47,679 nt of DNA from Oscillospiraceae bacterium (GTDB taxonomy: Bacteria; Bacillota; Clostridia; Oscillospirales; Oscillospiraceae): positions 1 to 47,679 of the forward strand of contig JAGBTV010000039.1 in assembly GCA_017631155.1 (NCBI GenBank). Direction: 5' to 3'. Position 1 is the first letter of the stretch. Each line of letters opens with the position of its first letter. Below the pieces are notes generated by a model. That model had not been told where the DNA came from, did not search any database, and was given only the letters and a program-made list of their open reading frames with translations. Below are positions 31,732-40,127 of the stretch, piece after piece. The translations under genes were made by a program, and so were the position numbers.

Positions 31732-32940
31732 ATGGTGCAACCAAAGCGTAGGAGAAGAAGACGGCGGCGTATCAGAACACTACAGCCAACATTGATGTTT
31801 GGTGGTGTCCTGCTTGTTATAGCAGCAGTTGTGATAGGAATTTGGCTTTTATGGCGTGGTGCGCAGCCCCGGTTTGTAGATGTCATGATCGAGTTGGGTC
31901 AGCCTATGCCGAAAATTTCGAAATTTACCACGAAATATGCAGACCCGGACGAGGTGGAAATGCTTACACCGGAGTCGGAGATTCAGATTGACAAGGTTGG
32001 TGTTTATTCCGTCAAGTTTCGCTATGGAAAAAAAGTAGAAACCGTAACCTTGACTGTTCGGGATACCACAAAACCGGCAGTGACGCTGAAAAAAATGACA
32101 GTAGCACCGGGAACTGTGGTGACAGCAGAAGATTTTATTGCCAAAATAGAGGATTACTCCGAAACTACGGTGTTTTTTCTGGATAAGCCTGCAGTTCTGG
32201 ATACCTACGGAAGTGTGCCGGTTACCATCTTTGTGCAGGATGCCCACGGCAACGAGACAGTGATCGAATCAAAATTGGAATACACATGGCTGAAAGCAGA
32301 ATATCAAATGGAAATGGGACATGTGTTAACGAAGTCAGATCTGCTGCTGGATCCTGCGGTAGATGAAGCTGTATTGGATCAGGCGGCTTTGAGTCACATT
32401 ACCTGGTTTGGCGTTGGTTCCTACGGTGTGGGTGCTGATTGGAATGGTGAGACCCGTGTCTGCAACGTTACTGTTGTGGATACCACAGCACCGGATTTGC
32501 AGCTTAAGGAGTTGTCCATTTATGCCGATGAAGAAGCAACGGCAGAAGATTTTGTGGAATCTCTGAACGATGCTTCCAGAACGGCGGAGGTGCGCTTGCT
32601 CACGGAGCTGAAATTTGGAGAAGTCGGATCGGTGCAAATCGTACAAATTGAAGCGATTGATGCCAGTGGAAACAAAACTGTGGCAGAAACCGTTTTGCGG
32701 ATCGTGGAAGACGAGGCGCCGGTATTCAGCGGTTTGGATGACATTGTGACCAATGTGGGTAAAACTCCGGATTATCGGGCAGGCGTGACAGCTTTGGATG
32801 ACCGTGACGGAGAACTGACCTTCCAAATCGATTGCTCCGCTGTGCAGCTGCAGAATGCAGGAACATATTTTGCAATCTATTCGGCCATAGACAGTGCGGG
32901 AAACAAGACAGAAATGGTGCGCCGTGTTGTGGTAAAATAA
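31732..32940 (+). CDS. Membrane-anchored protein with Ig-like repeats
   Basis: 402 residues. A short cytoplasmic tail extremely rich in arginine (eight of residues 6-13), one helix at about 21-43, then four Ig-like beta-sandwich repeats of about 80 residues, each ending in a '[D/E]..GN.T' turn (DAHGNETVIES, DASGNKTVAETV, DSAGNKTEMVRRVVVK) and starting with DTTKP/DTTAPDL. The repeat style is DUF5011/HYR-like, typical of surface adhesion modules. Function unknown. AAGGTGG precedes ATG 31732. Confidence 0.75.
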   Translation: MVQPKRRRRRRRRIRTLQPTLMFGGVLLVIAAVVIGIWLLWRGAQPRFVDVMIELGQPMPKISKFTTKYADPDEVEMLTPESEIQIDKVGVYSVKFRYGKKVETVTLTVRDTTKPAVTLKKMTVAPGTVVTAEDFIAKIEDYSETTVFFLDKPAVLDTYGSVPVTIFVQDAHGNETVIESKLEYTWLKAEYQMEMGHVLTKSDLLLDPAVDEAVLDQAALSHITWFGVGSYGVGADWNGETRVCNVTVVDTTAPDLQLKELSIYADEEATAEDFVESLNDASRTAEVRLLTELKFGEVGSVQIVQIEAIDASGNKTVAETVLRIVEDEAPVFSGLDDIVTNVGKTPDYRAGVTALDDRDGELTFQIDCSAVQLQNAGTYFAIYSAIDSAGNKTEMVRRVVVK

Positions 32941-32972
32941 AATTGACAACAAACCTTAGAAGGGAAGCGAGT

Positions 32973-33491
32973 ATGACAAAGCTACTGAGCGTTCTTTTGG
33001 CGATGGCAGTATTGCTGGGACTTTCTGCCTGCGGAAACAATGCTTCCCCAGCTGCCCAAAGTACAGAAACAAACAATGTGCAGACTTCTGTGCCTGGCTA
33101 TGGCTTTGTTTTCCAAGGCGTAATATTGATTCCCGGAGACGCCTTTGCGGCAGATAAGCTTTCCGAACCTCAGTATATCTACACGCAAACCAACAGCGTT
33201 TTGGGCGGGAAGGATACCTTCTACAATTACACCGATATCGAGGTTGTTGTTTATGATGACGGAAAGACGGCTGTGATTCGGAGTGTGATGGTGCTTAGCC
33301 CCAATCTTAAGACCTCCGAAGGTATGGCCTTAGGCGATCCTCTGGAGCATGTCACGAAGCTTTACGGAAACAGTTACACCCAAATCGGTGATGAGTGGCT
33401 GTTTACCAAGGAGAAAACGGTGCTTGCCATTTTGACTCAGGACGGTTTTGTAGCTGGTATAGAATATCGTTTGACTGAAAATAATTTGTAA
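32973..33491 (+). CDS. Putative lipoprotein, unknown
   Basis: 172 residues; signal peptide with lipobox LSAC (Cys20), a Ser/Thr/Asn linker, then a compact domain with segments FQGVILIPGDAFAADKL, YIYTQTNSVLGGKDTFYNYT and EGMALGDPLEHVTKLYGNSY (the last resembles a repeat seen in many clostridial lipoproteins that follow 'GDS..DVxKxYG'). Probably attached outside the membrane. ATG 32973 follows AGAAGGGAAG; 32 bp after the Ig-like gene, likely the last gene of the operon. Confidence 0.8.
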   Translation: MTKLLSVLLAMAVLLGLSACGNNASPAAQSTETNNVQTSVPGYGFVFQGVILIPGDAFAADKLSEPQYIYTQTNSVLGGKDTFYNYTDIEVVVYDDGKTAVIRSVMVLSPNLKTSEGMALGDPLEHVTKLYGNSYTQIGDEWLFTKEKTVLAILTQDGFVAGIEYRLTENNL

Positions 33492-33495
33492 AAGG

Positions 33496-33528
33496 AAGAG
33501 CCCCTGGCGTTAAACGCCAGGGGCTCTT
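33496..33528 (+). terminator. Terminator after the lipoprotein
   Basis: Stem AGAGCCCCTGGCGTT/ACGCCAGGGGCTCT closed by AA; then TTTG. Confidence 0.88.
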
Positions 33529-33661
33529 TGCACAATAGGTAAAATTTGTTGCAGAAAAACAAGAAATACGAAACATTCTTCAAAAAATATAACCGTATTT
33601 GTCACCGGTCTATGCTATATTGATGGCATATAATGAAGAAGCTGTTGTCAGATCCTTGTTT

Positions 33662-34870
33662 TTACCGATGGGTTCCAGGAATCGTAGGCTCTAACGGATG
33701 TACACTAAACTGGATGTCTACCGGGGAATGGGGATATTGCCGGGCAAAGGCTTTGATAATTCGCTGGCATACCATCCGGCTGTTTTCGTAGTTCGCTTGC
33801 GGCAACATGATGATGAGTTGGGAAGCACTGTAACGGGTCACTACATCGCCCTGACGAAGACTGCCCAACACAAGCTCCTGTAGATTTTCCATAGCGGTAT
33901 CCAGACTGCGTCGCGAAAGACTGCGATCCCCGGTGCCGTGGATGGAAAGCAAGGCAATATGAATGACATCACCGCTGCGGATGATGGAACGGGCCTGCAC
34001 CTGATAGAGAAGCTTGAAGAAATCGTATTCACAGAACACAGCACCTTTGGCACTGCTGGGTTCCTGCAAGTGATCTCGAACGACTTCTGCGGAAACGGCA
34101 AAATTGTTTGTTTCCCGGCAGGCGTCCCGATATAGCTTACGGCTTTCATCAGAAGGCATAACGCCAAAGGCGTTAAAAAGCAGCTCGCTCATAGTTTCAT
34201 AGGCCGTCACAGCACCGGCGCGATCGTTCAGAGCGATTTGAGAGCGCATCTGATACTGGTAAAGCTCTTCGCTGTAAGGCTCAATTTTCAGTGCTTTGCC
34301 GGCAAGCTCCAAAGCTTGCTGCCATTGGTTTTTCTCACAGAGCATGGAAAGGGCTTGTAAGGCACCTTCCAAATACCGCTGGTGATAGTAAGCGGAAATG
34401 GGCATCGCCCAACTTTCCATGGAAAGCTTAGGAAGGAAATCTCCCTGATATAGTTCCAATGCCTGTAAAAGCAGATCCAGACGGGTGTCTTCCGTTTCTT
34501 TTGCGGAAGCTGTATACAGCCGGTCGAATTCTTCCACATCCAGCACCAAAGGAATGTCTGTGTTCCAGCCGTAATTGCCTTTGGTGTGAAGGATCAACTC
34601 GTGACCGGCCCGGGAGCCAAGGGGGTCCAGCATAGCACGGGCGCGGTAAAAAAGTGCTTTCAAGCGGCCGGCAGGATCGTCGATCTCCGCGGTAGAACCC
34701 TGGGTCAGGGTAAGGTACTGCTCCTGGGTGGTTCTTGTGCGGCGGGAATATATCAAATATGCCAAAAGAAGCCATACTTTTCGCATACGGTTATTGCTGT
34801 CATCGATCCGGTTTTCACCGCGGGTGATGGAGAAACCGCCCAACATGGATACATGGATAGGCTCAGACAC
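33662..34870 (-). CDS. BTAD (SARP-like) regulator with degenerate GGDEF-like tail
   Basis: 402 residues. N-terminal OmpR-like winged helix (MLGGFSITRGENRI, NNRMRKVWLLLAYLIYSRRT) joined to a bacterial transcriptional activator domain of helical repeats (LDLLLQALELYQGDFLPKL, ALKIEPYSEELYQYQMRSQI), ending near residue 250. The last 120 residues (about 280-402) read like a diguanylate cyclase fold, with LRQGDVVTRYSASQLIIMLP where GGDEF should be: the motif is SASQL, so it cannot be an active cyclase and may bind a nucleotide. GTG start, AAAGGGGG upstream. Divergent from the transglutaminase/pilus operon, which it may control. Confidence 0.82.
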   Translation of the reverse strand: MSEPIHVSMLGGFSITRGENRIDDSNNRMRKVWLLLAYLIYSRRTRTTQEQYLTLTQGSTAEIDDPAGRLKALFYRARAMLDPLGSRAGHELILHTKGNYGWNTDIPLVLDVEEFDRLYTASAKETEDTRLDLLLQALELYQGDFLPKLSMESWAMPISAYYHQRYLEGALQALSMLCEKNQWQQALELAGKALKIEPYSEELYQYQMRSQIALNDRAGAVTAYETMSELLFNAFGVMPSDESRKLYRDACRETNNFAVSAEVVRDHLQEPSSAKGAVFCEYDFFKLLYQVQARSIIRSGDVIHIALLSIHGTGDRSLSRRSLDTAMENLQELVLGSLRQGDVVTRYSASQLIIMLPQANYENSRMVCQRIIKAFARQYPHSPVDIQFSVHPLEPTIPGTHR

Positions 34871-34949
34871 GGCATGTTACCCCCTTTGTTTCTTGCTAAC
34901 CAATATTATAGCAAAAAGCATAGACAAATTGCAATAGAAAATTAAAAAC

Positions 34950-34978
34950 TTTACTTGTTATTAGCTGTCTGTTATACT
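34950..34978 (+). promoter_or_regulatory. Promoter of the transglutaminase/pilus operon
   Basis: TTTACT (34950-34955), 17-bp spacer, TATACT (34973-34978). The 150-bp gap to the BTAD gene could hold its binding sites, but I see no clear repeats. Confidence 0.6.
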
Positions 34979-35019
34979 GAAAATAACGGATTTATGTTTC
35001 AGAAAGGAGGGGACCGGAA

Positions 35020-36192
35020 GTGTTGCAGCGCAGACGATTTACAGCATATCTTTTGGTTTTGACAATGGTGCTGACAATAGCCGGCTGTACGGTGCAGGAG
35101 CAGTCTCAACCCACGGTTCCTTCCGGTTTGTTAGCAGTCACAAATCCGGAAACCCATCCTACGGAGTCCCAAGGGACAGTGCCGCCTGCGACAGAACCGG
35201 CAACACAGCCGACCACGGTTCCGCCTACTACCGATCCTGCAACAGAACCTACGGAGCCGCCGACCACCGAGCCGGTTACCCAGCCCCCTGCTACGGAAGC
35301 GCCCACAGAGCCCCCGACTACAGAACCTCCCAACACGCAGCCAACCACAACACCGCCGGCTACAGAACCGGAGCATTCGGGAGGAATTCCTACACAGGTG
35401 ACAGTAGAAGCCCCCGGGGTTTTGGCGAAGAGCAGTGAGAAAGCGGTTATTGACTATTCCAACACCAAGGACGGCTATGTGATGGTTCGTTTCACAGTGC
35501 CTACCGATAAAAAGCTGAAAGCACAGGTGCAAGGCCCTACCACAACCTACACCTATAATCTTACACCTGAAAAATGGGCGGCATTTCCGCTTTCCGATGA
35601 AAACGGTACTTATAAAATTACGGTGTTTCAAAATACCACCGGCACCAAATATGCTGCAGTCATATCCCTGTCTGTGTCTGTGCAGATGACGGATGAGTTT
35701 GCGCCATTCCTGCGCTCCAATCAGTATGTGGATTTTGACGCTGCCCCCAAGGCTGTAGCAAAAGCGGCTGCACTTACTGCGGGAATCTCGGATCCGCTGA
35801 AAAAAGTGGAAAAGGTCTATGATTTTGTGGTGGGACATCTGACATATGATACAGAATTGGCTGCCACGGTAAAAAGCGGCTATCTGCCTGAATTGGATAA
35901 AGTGCTGGAAAAGCGAAAAGGTATCTGCTTTGATTACGCAGCCCTGATGACCGGTATGCTTCGTAGTCAGGGTGTCCCCACCAAGCTTGTTGTGGGTTAT
36001 GCCGGTACCGTGTATCATGCCTGGATCAGCGTTTGGTCGGAGGCCGACGGCTGGGTAGACGGTGTGATCTGGTTCGATGGTGCCAGCTGGCAGAGAATGG
36101 ATCCTACCTTTGCTTCCTCCGGTGGCAGCAGCTCGGATATTATGGACTACATTGGCAACGGCGCTAACTATATGCCGAAGTATTTCTATTGA
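35020..36192 (+). CDS. Transglutaminase-like lipoprotein with P/T/E-rich linker
   Basis: 390 residues. Signal peptide with lipobox IAGC (Cys23), a low-complexity linker of Pro, Thr and Glu (about residues 44-125), then a transglutaminase-like domain with the catalytic triad Cys303 (KGICFDYA), His333 (VYHAWISVW) and Asp361 (RMDPTF). Acts at the cell surface, either cross-linking or cleaving peptide bonds. GTG 35020 follows AAAGGAGGGG. First gene of the operon; overlaps the ribosome site of the next gene. Confidence 0.9.
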   Translation: MLQRRRFTAYLLVLTMVLTIAGCTVQEQSQPTVPSGLLAVTNPETHPTESQGTVPPATEPATQPTTVPPTTDPATEPTEPPTTEPVTQPPATEAPTEPPTTEPPNTQPTTTPPATEPEHSGGIPTQVTVEAPGVLAKSSEKAVIDYSNTKDGYVMVRFTVPTDKKLKAQVQGPTTTYTYNLTPEKWAAFPLSDENGTYKITVFQNTTGTKYAAVISLSVSVQMTDEFAPFLRSNQYVDFDAAPKAVAKAAALTAGISDPLKKVEKVYDFVVGHLTYDTELAATVKSGYLPELDKVLEKRKGICFDYAALMTGMLRSQGVPTKLVVGYAGTVYHAWISVWSEADGWVDGVIWFDGASWQRMDPTFASSGGSSSDIMDYIGNGANYMPKYFY

Positions 36193-36201
36193 GGAACGCT
36201 T

Positions 36202-37239
36202 ATGAAACCAAAAGAACTTACAAATGAACAGATCTGCGCATTCTGCACAGCGCTGGAGCATTTGATCCAGGCCGGTATCGGCTTGGGGGATGCGCTGGTT
36301 CTGATGAAAGAGGGAGAGCAGGAAGCTGCAAACAGACAGATGCTGGCGCAGATGGCACTGCGTGCAGACGAGGGTGCGGCATTGTCTGCTGTAATTCGGG
36401 AATCCGGAAAGTTTCCCGGCTATGTCAGTACCATGATTGAAGTTGGAGAACGGACGGGGAAAACGGAGCAGACTCTGGCCGCTGTGGTACGCTACTATGA
36501 AGGTCGATCCCGGATGGACCGGTATCTGCGTTCTGCCTTGGTATATCCGGCTTCTTTGCTGGGTGTACTGCTGGCGGTGGTTTTGGTGCTGCTGATATGG
36601 GTGCTGCCGGTGTTTAACGATGTGTATAGCCGCTTAGGCAGCAGTCTTACCGGTGTGGCCGGAGGGCTGCTGATGCTGGGCAATGCTTTGCGTAAGGGTA
36701 TGCCGGTGATCTGCGGCGTGATTGTACTGATTGGTGCATTCCTGGTAATTAAGCCCCTTCGCGGTTGGATTTTGGGATTGTGGTCGCGGATTCGCGGTGA
36801 CTGCGGTGTTCACAGAAAGGTGCTTTCTGCCCGGTTTGTGCAGTCGGTTTCCATGGCAGTCAGCAGCGGCATGTCAGATCTGCAGGCATTGGAACTGGCC
36901 TGTACATTGGCAGACGGGGAAGGGGCGGCTTTTCGGAATCGGTGCGAAAAATGCCGCGCTGCGGTAGAAAACAGCAAGAGCCTGCAGGATGCTTTATATG
37001 AAAATGATTTTTTGACAGCTTCTGACCGCCGCCTTTTGCATGCAGGCACACGCAGCGGTAAGGGAGAAGCGGTATTACAGAAGATCAGCGAAGATTTGCT
37101 GGAACAAAGCGAAGAAGCCTTGGAACGGCGGACTGGTCGCGTAGAACCCATTGTGGTGGCGGTTGCCTGTGTGCTGATCGGCACAGTTCTGCTGTCAGTT
37201 ATGCTGCCGCTGATGCACATTATGACGGCGATAGGGTGA
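36202..37239 (+). CDS. GspF/PilC-like inner membrane protein
   Basis: 345 residues with the two repeated T2SSF domains. The first has FCTALEHLIQAGIGLGDALV and ESGKFPGYVSTMIEVGERTG before membrane helices at about 110-135 and 165-185; the second has FVQSVSMAVSSGMSDLQALE and AGTRSGKGEAVLQKI before the last helix (PIVVAVACVLIGTVLLSVML). It forms the membrane platform for pilus or pseudopilus assembly, contacted by the ATPase at 38853. GAGGA precedes the ATG. Confidence 0.9.
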   Translation: MKPKELTNEQICAFCTALEHLIQAGIGLGDALVLMKEGEQEAANRQMLAQMALRADEGAALSAVIRESGKFPGYVSTMIEVGERTGKTEQTLAAVVRYYEGRSRMDRYLRSALVYPASLLGVLLAVVLVLLIWVLPVFNDVYSRLGSSLTGVAGGLLMLGNALRKGMPVICGVIVLIGAFLVIKPLRGWILGLWSRIRGDCGVHRKVLSARFVQSVSMAVSSGMSDLQALELACTLADGEGAAFRNRCEKCRAAVENSKSLQDALYENDFLTASDRRLLHAGTRSGKGEAVLQKISEDLLEQSEEALERRTGRVEPIVVAVACVLIGTVLLSVMLPLMHIMTAIG

Positions 37240-37243
37240 TAGG

Positions 37244-37549
37244 ATGAAAAAGAAAACCTGGATTTCGCTTTTGGCTGTAGTGATGGCGTTGGTTCTGCTG
37301 ATGGGGTTTCTTTTTGCCCTGGGGAACTTGAAACAGGGATATGCCCGGGAAGGCCGTCAGCAGTTGGAAGAAGCTCTCCGCAGAGCGGCAGTTGCCTGTT
37401 ATGCGGCAGAGGGAATCTACCCACCTACACTGGACTATTTGGTGCAGCATTACGGCGTTCAGATAGACGAGGACCGCTATACTGTGTATTATGAAGTTTT
37501 TGCTGAAAATCTGATGCCTGAAATAACGGTTTTGGAAAAGGAATCATGA
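37244..37549 (+). CDS. Small pseudopilin-like protein
   Basis: 101 residues: MKKKTWISLLAVVMALVLLM helix, then LEEALRRAAVACYAAEGIYPPTLD-type helix and short strands, the layout of a type II secretion pseudopilin (compare the 'A..CYA.EG.YP..L.YL...YG' pattern of GspG-like proteins). The canonical prepilin-peptidase site (G|F...E5) is missing. Immediately follows GspF and overlaps the next gene by ATGA. Confidence 0.72.
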   Translation: MKKKTWISLLAVVMALVLLMGFLFALGNLKQGYAREGRQQLEEALRRAAVACYAAEGIYPPTLDYLVQHYGVQIDEDRYTVYYEVFAENLMPEITVLEKES

Positions 37550-38034
37550 AAAGTAACAAGAAAGAACGCAAGCTTTCCACAATAGCAGCACTGCTGTTAT
37601 TTGCGGTATTTGCCACCGGTGTCTTTGCGGTTTTGCTTACCGGCGCGAAAGTTTACCGCACTTTGGTGCAGCGGGATGAGACTGTCTACGACAGCCGTAC
37701 CTGCAGTCAATATCTTCTGTCCAAGCTTCGGCAGGCCCCAAATCCGGATTCGGTGAGCATTTCGGATTTTGGCCAGTCGAATGCACTTGTGATTACCCAA
37801 GTCATAGAGGGCGATGCCTATGTGACACGGATCTATTGCCATAACGGATGGCTTATGGAGTTGTTTAGTGTTGCAGAGGGTGCGTTTTCTCCCGAGGATG
37901 GGGAAAAGATTTTGCCTGCGTCGGATCTGAAAGTTACACAACAGGGCGATTTACTGAAGATCGCCATCACAGATGGAAACGGAGAGAAACTGCAGCTGCA
38001 GTATACACTGCGGGGATGGGAGGAAGTGCCATGA
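37546..38034 (+). CDS. Pseudopilin-like membrane protein (DUF4860-like)
   Basis: 162 residues: basic N-terminus (MKSNKKERKL), one helix at about 11-32, then a small extracellular domain with strands (SISDFGQSNALVITQ, YVTRIYCHNGWLMELF, LLKIAITDGNGEKLQLQYTL). This arrangement and the operon position match DUF4860 proteins of clostridial pilus loci. Role inferred as minor pilin. Overlaps both neighbours by four bases. Confidence 0.72.
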   Translation: MKSNKKERKLSTIAALLLFAVFATGVFAVLLTGAKVYRTLVQRDETVYDSRTCSQYLLSKLRQAPNPDSVSISDFGQSNALVITQVIEGDAYVTRIYCHNGWLMELFSVAEGAFSPEDGEKILPASDLKVTQQGDLLKIAITDGNGEKLQLQYTLRGWEEVP

Positions 38035-38447
38035 AAAGAAGCGCATCTCTCGTTTTGGTGGAACTGCTGATTATGCTGACAGTGTTTGCTGTGGCGGCCG
38101 CCCTTTGCCTGCGAGCCTTTGTTTGGTCGGACAACAATTCGAAGCAAAGCGCTGCGGAAGATTTTGCCCTAATCCAGACACAAAATGCAGCAGAGACCTT
38201 GAAGCATTATCGAGGAGATTTTTCCCTGGCAGCCCGTGATTACGGCGGTCAGTGGGACGGAAACTCCTGGAATGTTTCCTATAACGATAGCTGGAACGTA
38301 ACTGCTGAAAAAGCTGTTTACTTTCTCCAAGTAATGCCGATATCTTGTGAAACGGACTATTTAGGTCAGGCAAGACTGACGGTGGTAGACGGGGAAGGGT
38401 CTGTATTGGCAGAGCTTTCTGTGTGCTGGCAGGAGGTGGAACCATGA
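38031..38447 (+). CDS. Prepilin-like protein with variant signal site
   Basis: 138 residues beginning MKRSASLVLVELLIMLTVFA. The block LVLVELLIML aligns with the type IV prepilin FTLVELLIVL, including Glu at +5, but Ser stands at the usual Gly -1 position. It has a helix then a short domain (SLAARDYGGQWDGNSWNVS, ending CWQEVEP). Probably a minor pilin processed, if at all, by a prepilin peptidase not encoded in the window. ATG 38031 overlaps the previous stop. Confidence 0.75.
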   Translation: MKRSASLVLVELLIMLTVFAVAAALCLRAFVWSDNNSKQSAAEDFALIQTQNAAETLKHYRGDFSLAARDYGGQWDGNSWNVSYNDSWNVTAEKAVYFLQVMPISCETDYLGQARLTVVDGEGSVLAELSVCWQEVEP

Positions 38448-38839
38448 ACAAATCCAACCTAAGCGCTGTTGGCATCAGTTCCTTGCTGGTGATCTTCGCG
38501 GTGTTGTGCCTTGCTGTTTTCGCGTTGCTGTCTGTTTCTACGGTACAGGCGCAAAAAAGGTTGGCGGAGAGTTCCAGGGAAGCTGTAACAGGTTACTACA
38601 GAGCAGATTGTGAAGCAGAAGAGATTTTGGCTTCCCTGCGTGGCGGAGAGTCACCGGAGGGGGTTACACAAAGTGGTGATATTTTCACTTATGCCTGTCG
38701 GATTTCGGATACGCAGGTGTTGGCGGTTTCTGTAAAGCTCAACGGAAACCAATATACCATTTTGCAGTGGCAGGCGATTTCTGCTGTGGATTGGGAAGCG
38801 GAAGATAAGCTCCCTGTCTGGGATGGACAAGGGACATGA
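38444..38839 (+). CDS. Pilus-operon membrane protein
   Basis: 131 residues; short N-terminus, helix at about 8-30 (SSLLVIFAVLCLAVFALLSV) and a small extracellular domain with two Cys (CEAEEILASLRGG, YACRISD). The early-Ala/Val-rich helix and 'YRADCEAEEILA' resemble PilX/GspK-like minor pilins; not firmly assigned. Overlaps the previous gene (ATGA) and precedes the ATPase by 13 bp. Confidence 0.68.
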   Translation: MNKSNLSAVGISSLLVIFAVLCLAVFALLSVSTVQAQKRLAESSREAVTGYYRADCEAEEILASLRGGESPEGVTQSGDIFTYACRISDTQVLAVSVKLNGNQYTILQWQAISAVDWEAEDKLPVWDGQGT

Positions 38840-38852
38840 AAGGAGCAGCCGA

Positions 38853-39911
38853 ATGGATAAATTGATGGAGCATCTGACACGGGCGGCAAAAGATGGCGCG
38901 TCGGATATATTTCTTGTGCCTGGAGGACCGGTCAGTTATAAGCTGGATGGCCAGCTGATCCCCTTGGAGGAAGAACGGGTTTCTCCCCAAAGAAGCAAAG
39001 CTTACATCGAGCAGATCTATGGTCTTGCTCAGCGGGATATTACGCAGTTTCGGGAAACCGGTGATGATGATTTTTCTTTCTCAATGCCGGGTCTTGCCAG
39101 ATTCCGCGTCAATGTTTATCGGCAGCGGGGTTCCTGGGCAGCGGTGATCCGGGTGGTCATGTTCTCCGTTCCGGACTGGGAGAGCCTTGGGATTCCCCCG
39201 CAAGTGATGGAACTGGCTGACTGCACCAGCGGTATGGTTTTAGTGACGGGAACGGCAGGCTGTGGCAAATCCACAACCCTGGCTTGCCTGGTAAACCGCA
39301 TCAATCAGAACCGGGCTTGTCATATCGTAACTTTGGAAGATCCCATTGAATATCTCCACCGCAATGAGAAGAGCATTGTCAGTCAGCGGGAGATTGCAGT
39401 AGATACCAGTAATTACCTGTCGGCTCTGCGGGCTTGTCTGCGGCAGGCGCCGGATGTAATCCAGTTGGGAGAAATGCGGGACCTTGAGACCATTCGTACA
39501 GCTATGACGGCAGCAGAGACAGGTCATCTTTTGCTGGCGACCCTCCACACCCACGGTGCGGTGAATACTATCGATCGGATTATTGACACATTCCCTGCTG
39601 ACCAGCAGCAACAGATCCGTATTCAGCTCAGCGCGGTTTTGCGTACCGTTGTTTCCCAGCAGCTGCTGCCGGATGTGAATGGGGAACTAGTTCCTGCTTT
39701 CGAAGTACTGCAGATGACCGGCGCGGTTCGCAGCATGATCCGCGACAGTAAGAACCATATGATTAATGCAGCCATTGCGGCAGGTTCTGCAGAGGGGATG
39801 ATCTCCATGGATCAGTCTGTTTTGAGTCTGTATCAGGCCGGGCGGATCACCCGGCAAACAGCTTTGCGGTATGCAGATAATCCGGAGCAAATGCTGCGCA
39901 GAATGGAATAA
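38853..39911 (+). CDS. PilT-like secretion/twitching ATPase
   Basis: 352 residues, PilT size. Walker A GTAGCGKST (133-141), Asp-box region LEDPIEYLHRN, Walker B-type PDVIQLGEMRD (200-210), His box ATLHTHGA and the C-terminal SAVLRTVVSQQLLP. PilT has VLVGEMRD; here Leu-Gly-Glu is kept. Drives retraction or assembly of the pilus/pseudopilus formed by the genes before it. ATG 38853 follows AGGAGCAG. No second (PilB-type) ATPase is in the window. Confidence 0.92.
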   Translation: MDKLMEHLTRAAKDGASDIFLVPGGPVSYKLDGQLIPLEEERVSPQRSKAYIEQIYGLAQRDITQFRETGDDDFSFSMPGLARFRVNVYRQRGSWAAVIRVVMFSVPDWESLGIPPQVMELADCTSGMVLVTGTAGCGKSTTLACLVNRINQNRACHIVTLEDPIEYLHRNEKSIVSQREIAVDTSNYLSALRACLRQAPDVIQLGEMRDLETIRTAMTAAETGHLLLATLHTHGAVNTIDRIIDTFPADQQQQIRIQLSAVLRTVVSQQLLPDVNGELVPAFEVLQMTGAVRSMIRDSKNHMINAAIAAGSAEGMISMDQSVLSLYQAGRITRQTALRYADNPEQMLRRME

Positions 39912-39916
39912 AACAC

Positions 39917-39950
39917 AAAAACCTCTGATGAAAACCATCAGAGGTTTTTA
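39917..39950 (+). terminator. Terminator of the pilus operon
   Basis: 14-bp stem AAAAACCTCTGATG/CATCAGAGGTTTTT. Confidence 0.88.
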
Positions 39951-40034
39951 AAATACAGGGAATCATTTCGTTGACAGATTTCTTTCGAAAACCCATTGTA
40001 TTGACAGGAACAACCTTCCATTAAGTTTTTTAAG

Positions 40035-40063
40035 TTGCAATTCCAAAGCCGGTATGGTATATT
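40035..40063 (+). promoter_or_regulatory. Promoter of the large lipoprotein
   Basis: TTGCAA (40035-40040), 17-bp spacer, TATATT (40058-40063). Confidence 0.7.
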
Positions 40064-40127
40064 GGATGTACCTCTTTGGAGGATGCTAAGAAAGGAGCAG
40101 ATATAGGAAACTATATCGGTGACCGGT

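Noticed and set aside
35149..35395. CRISPR-like or satellite repeat
   Set aside because: In-frame Pro/Thr/Glu codons of a lipoprotein linker; no regular spacer structure.
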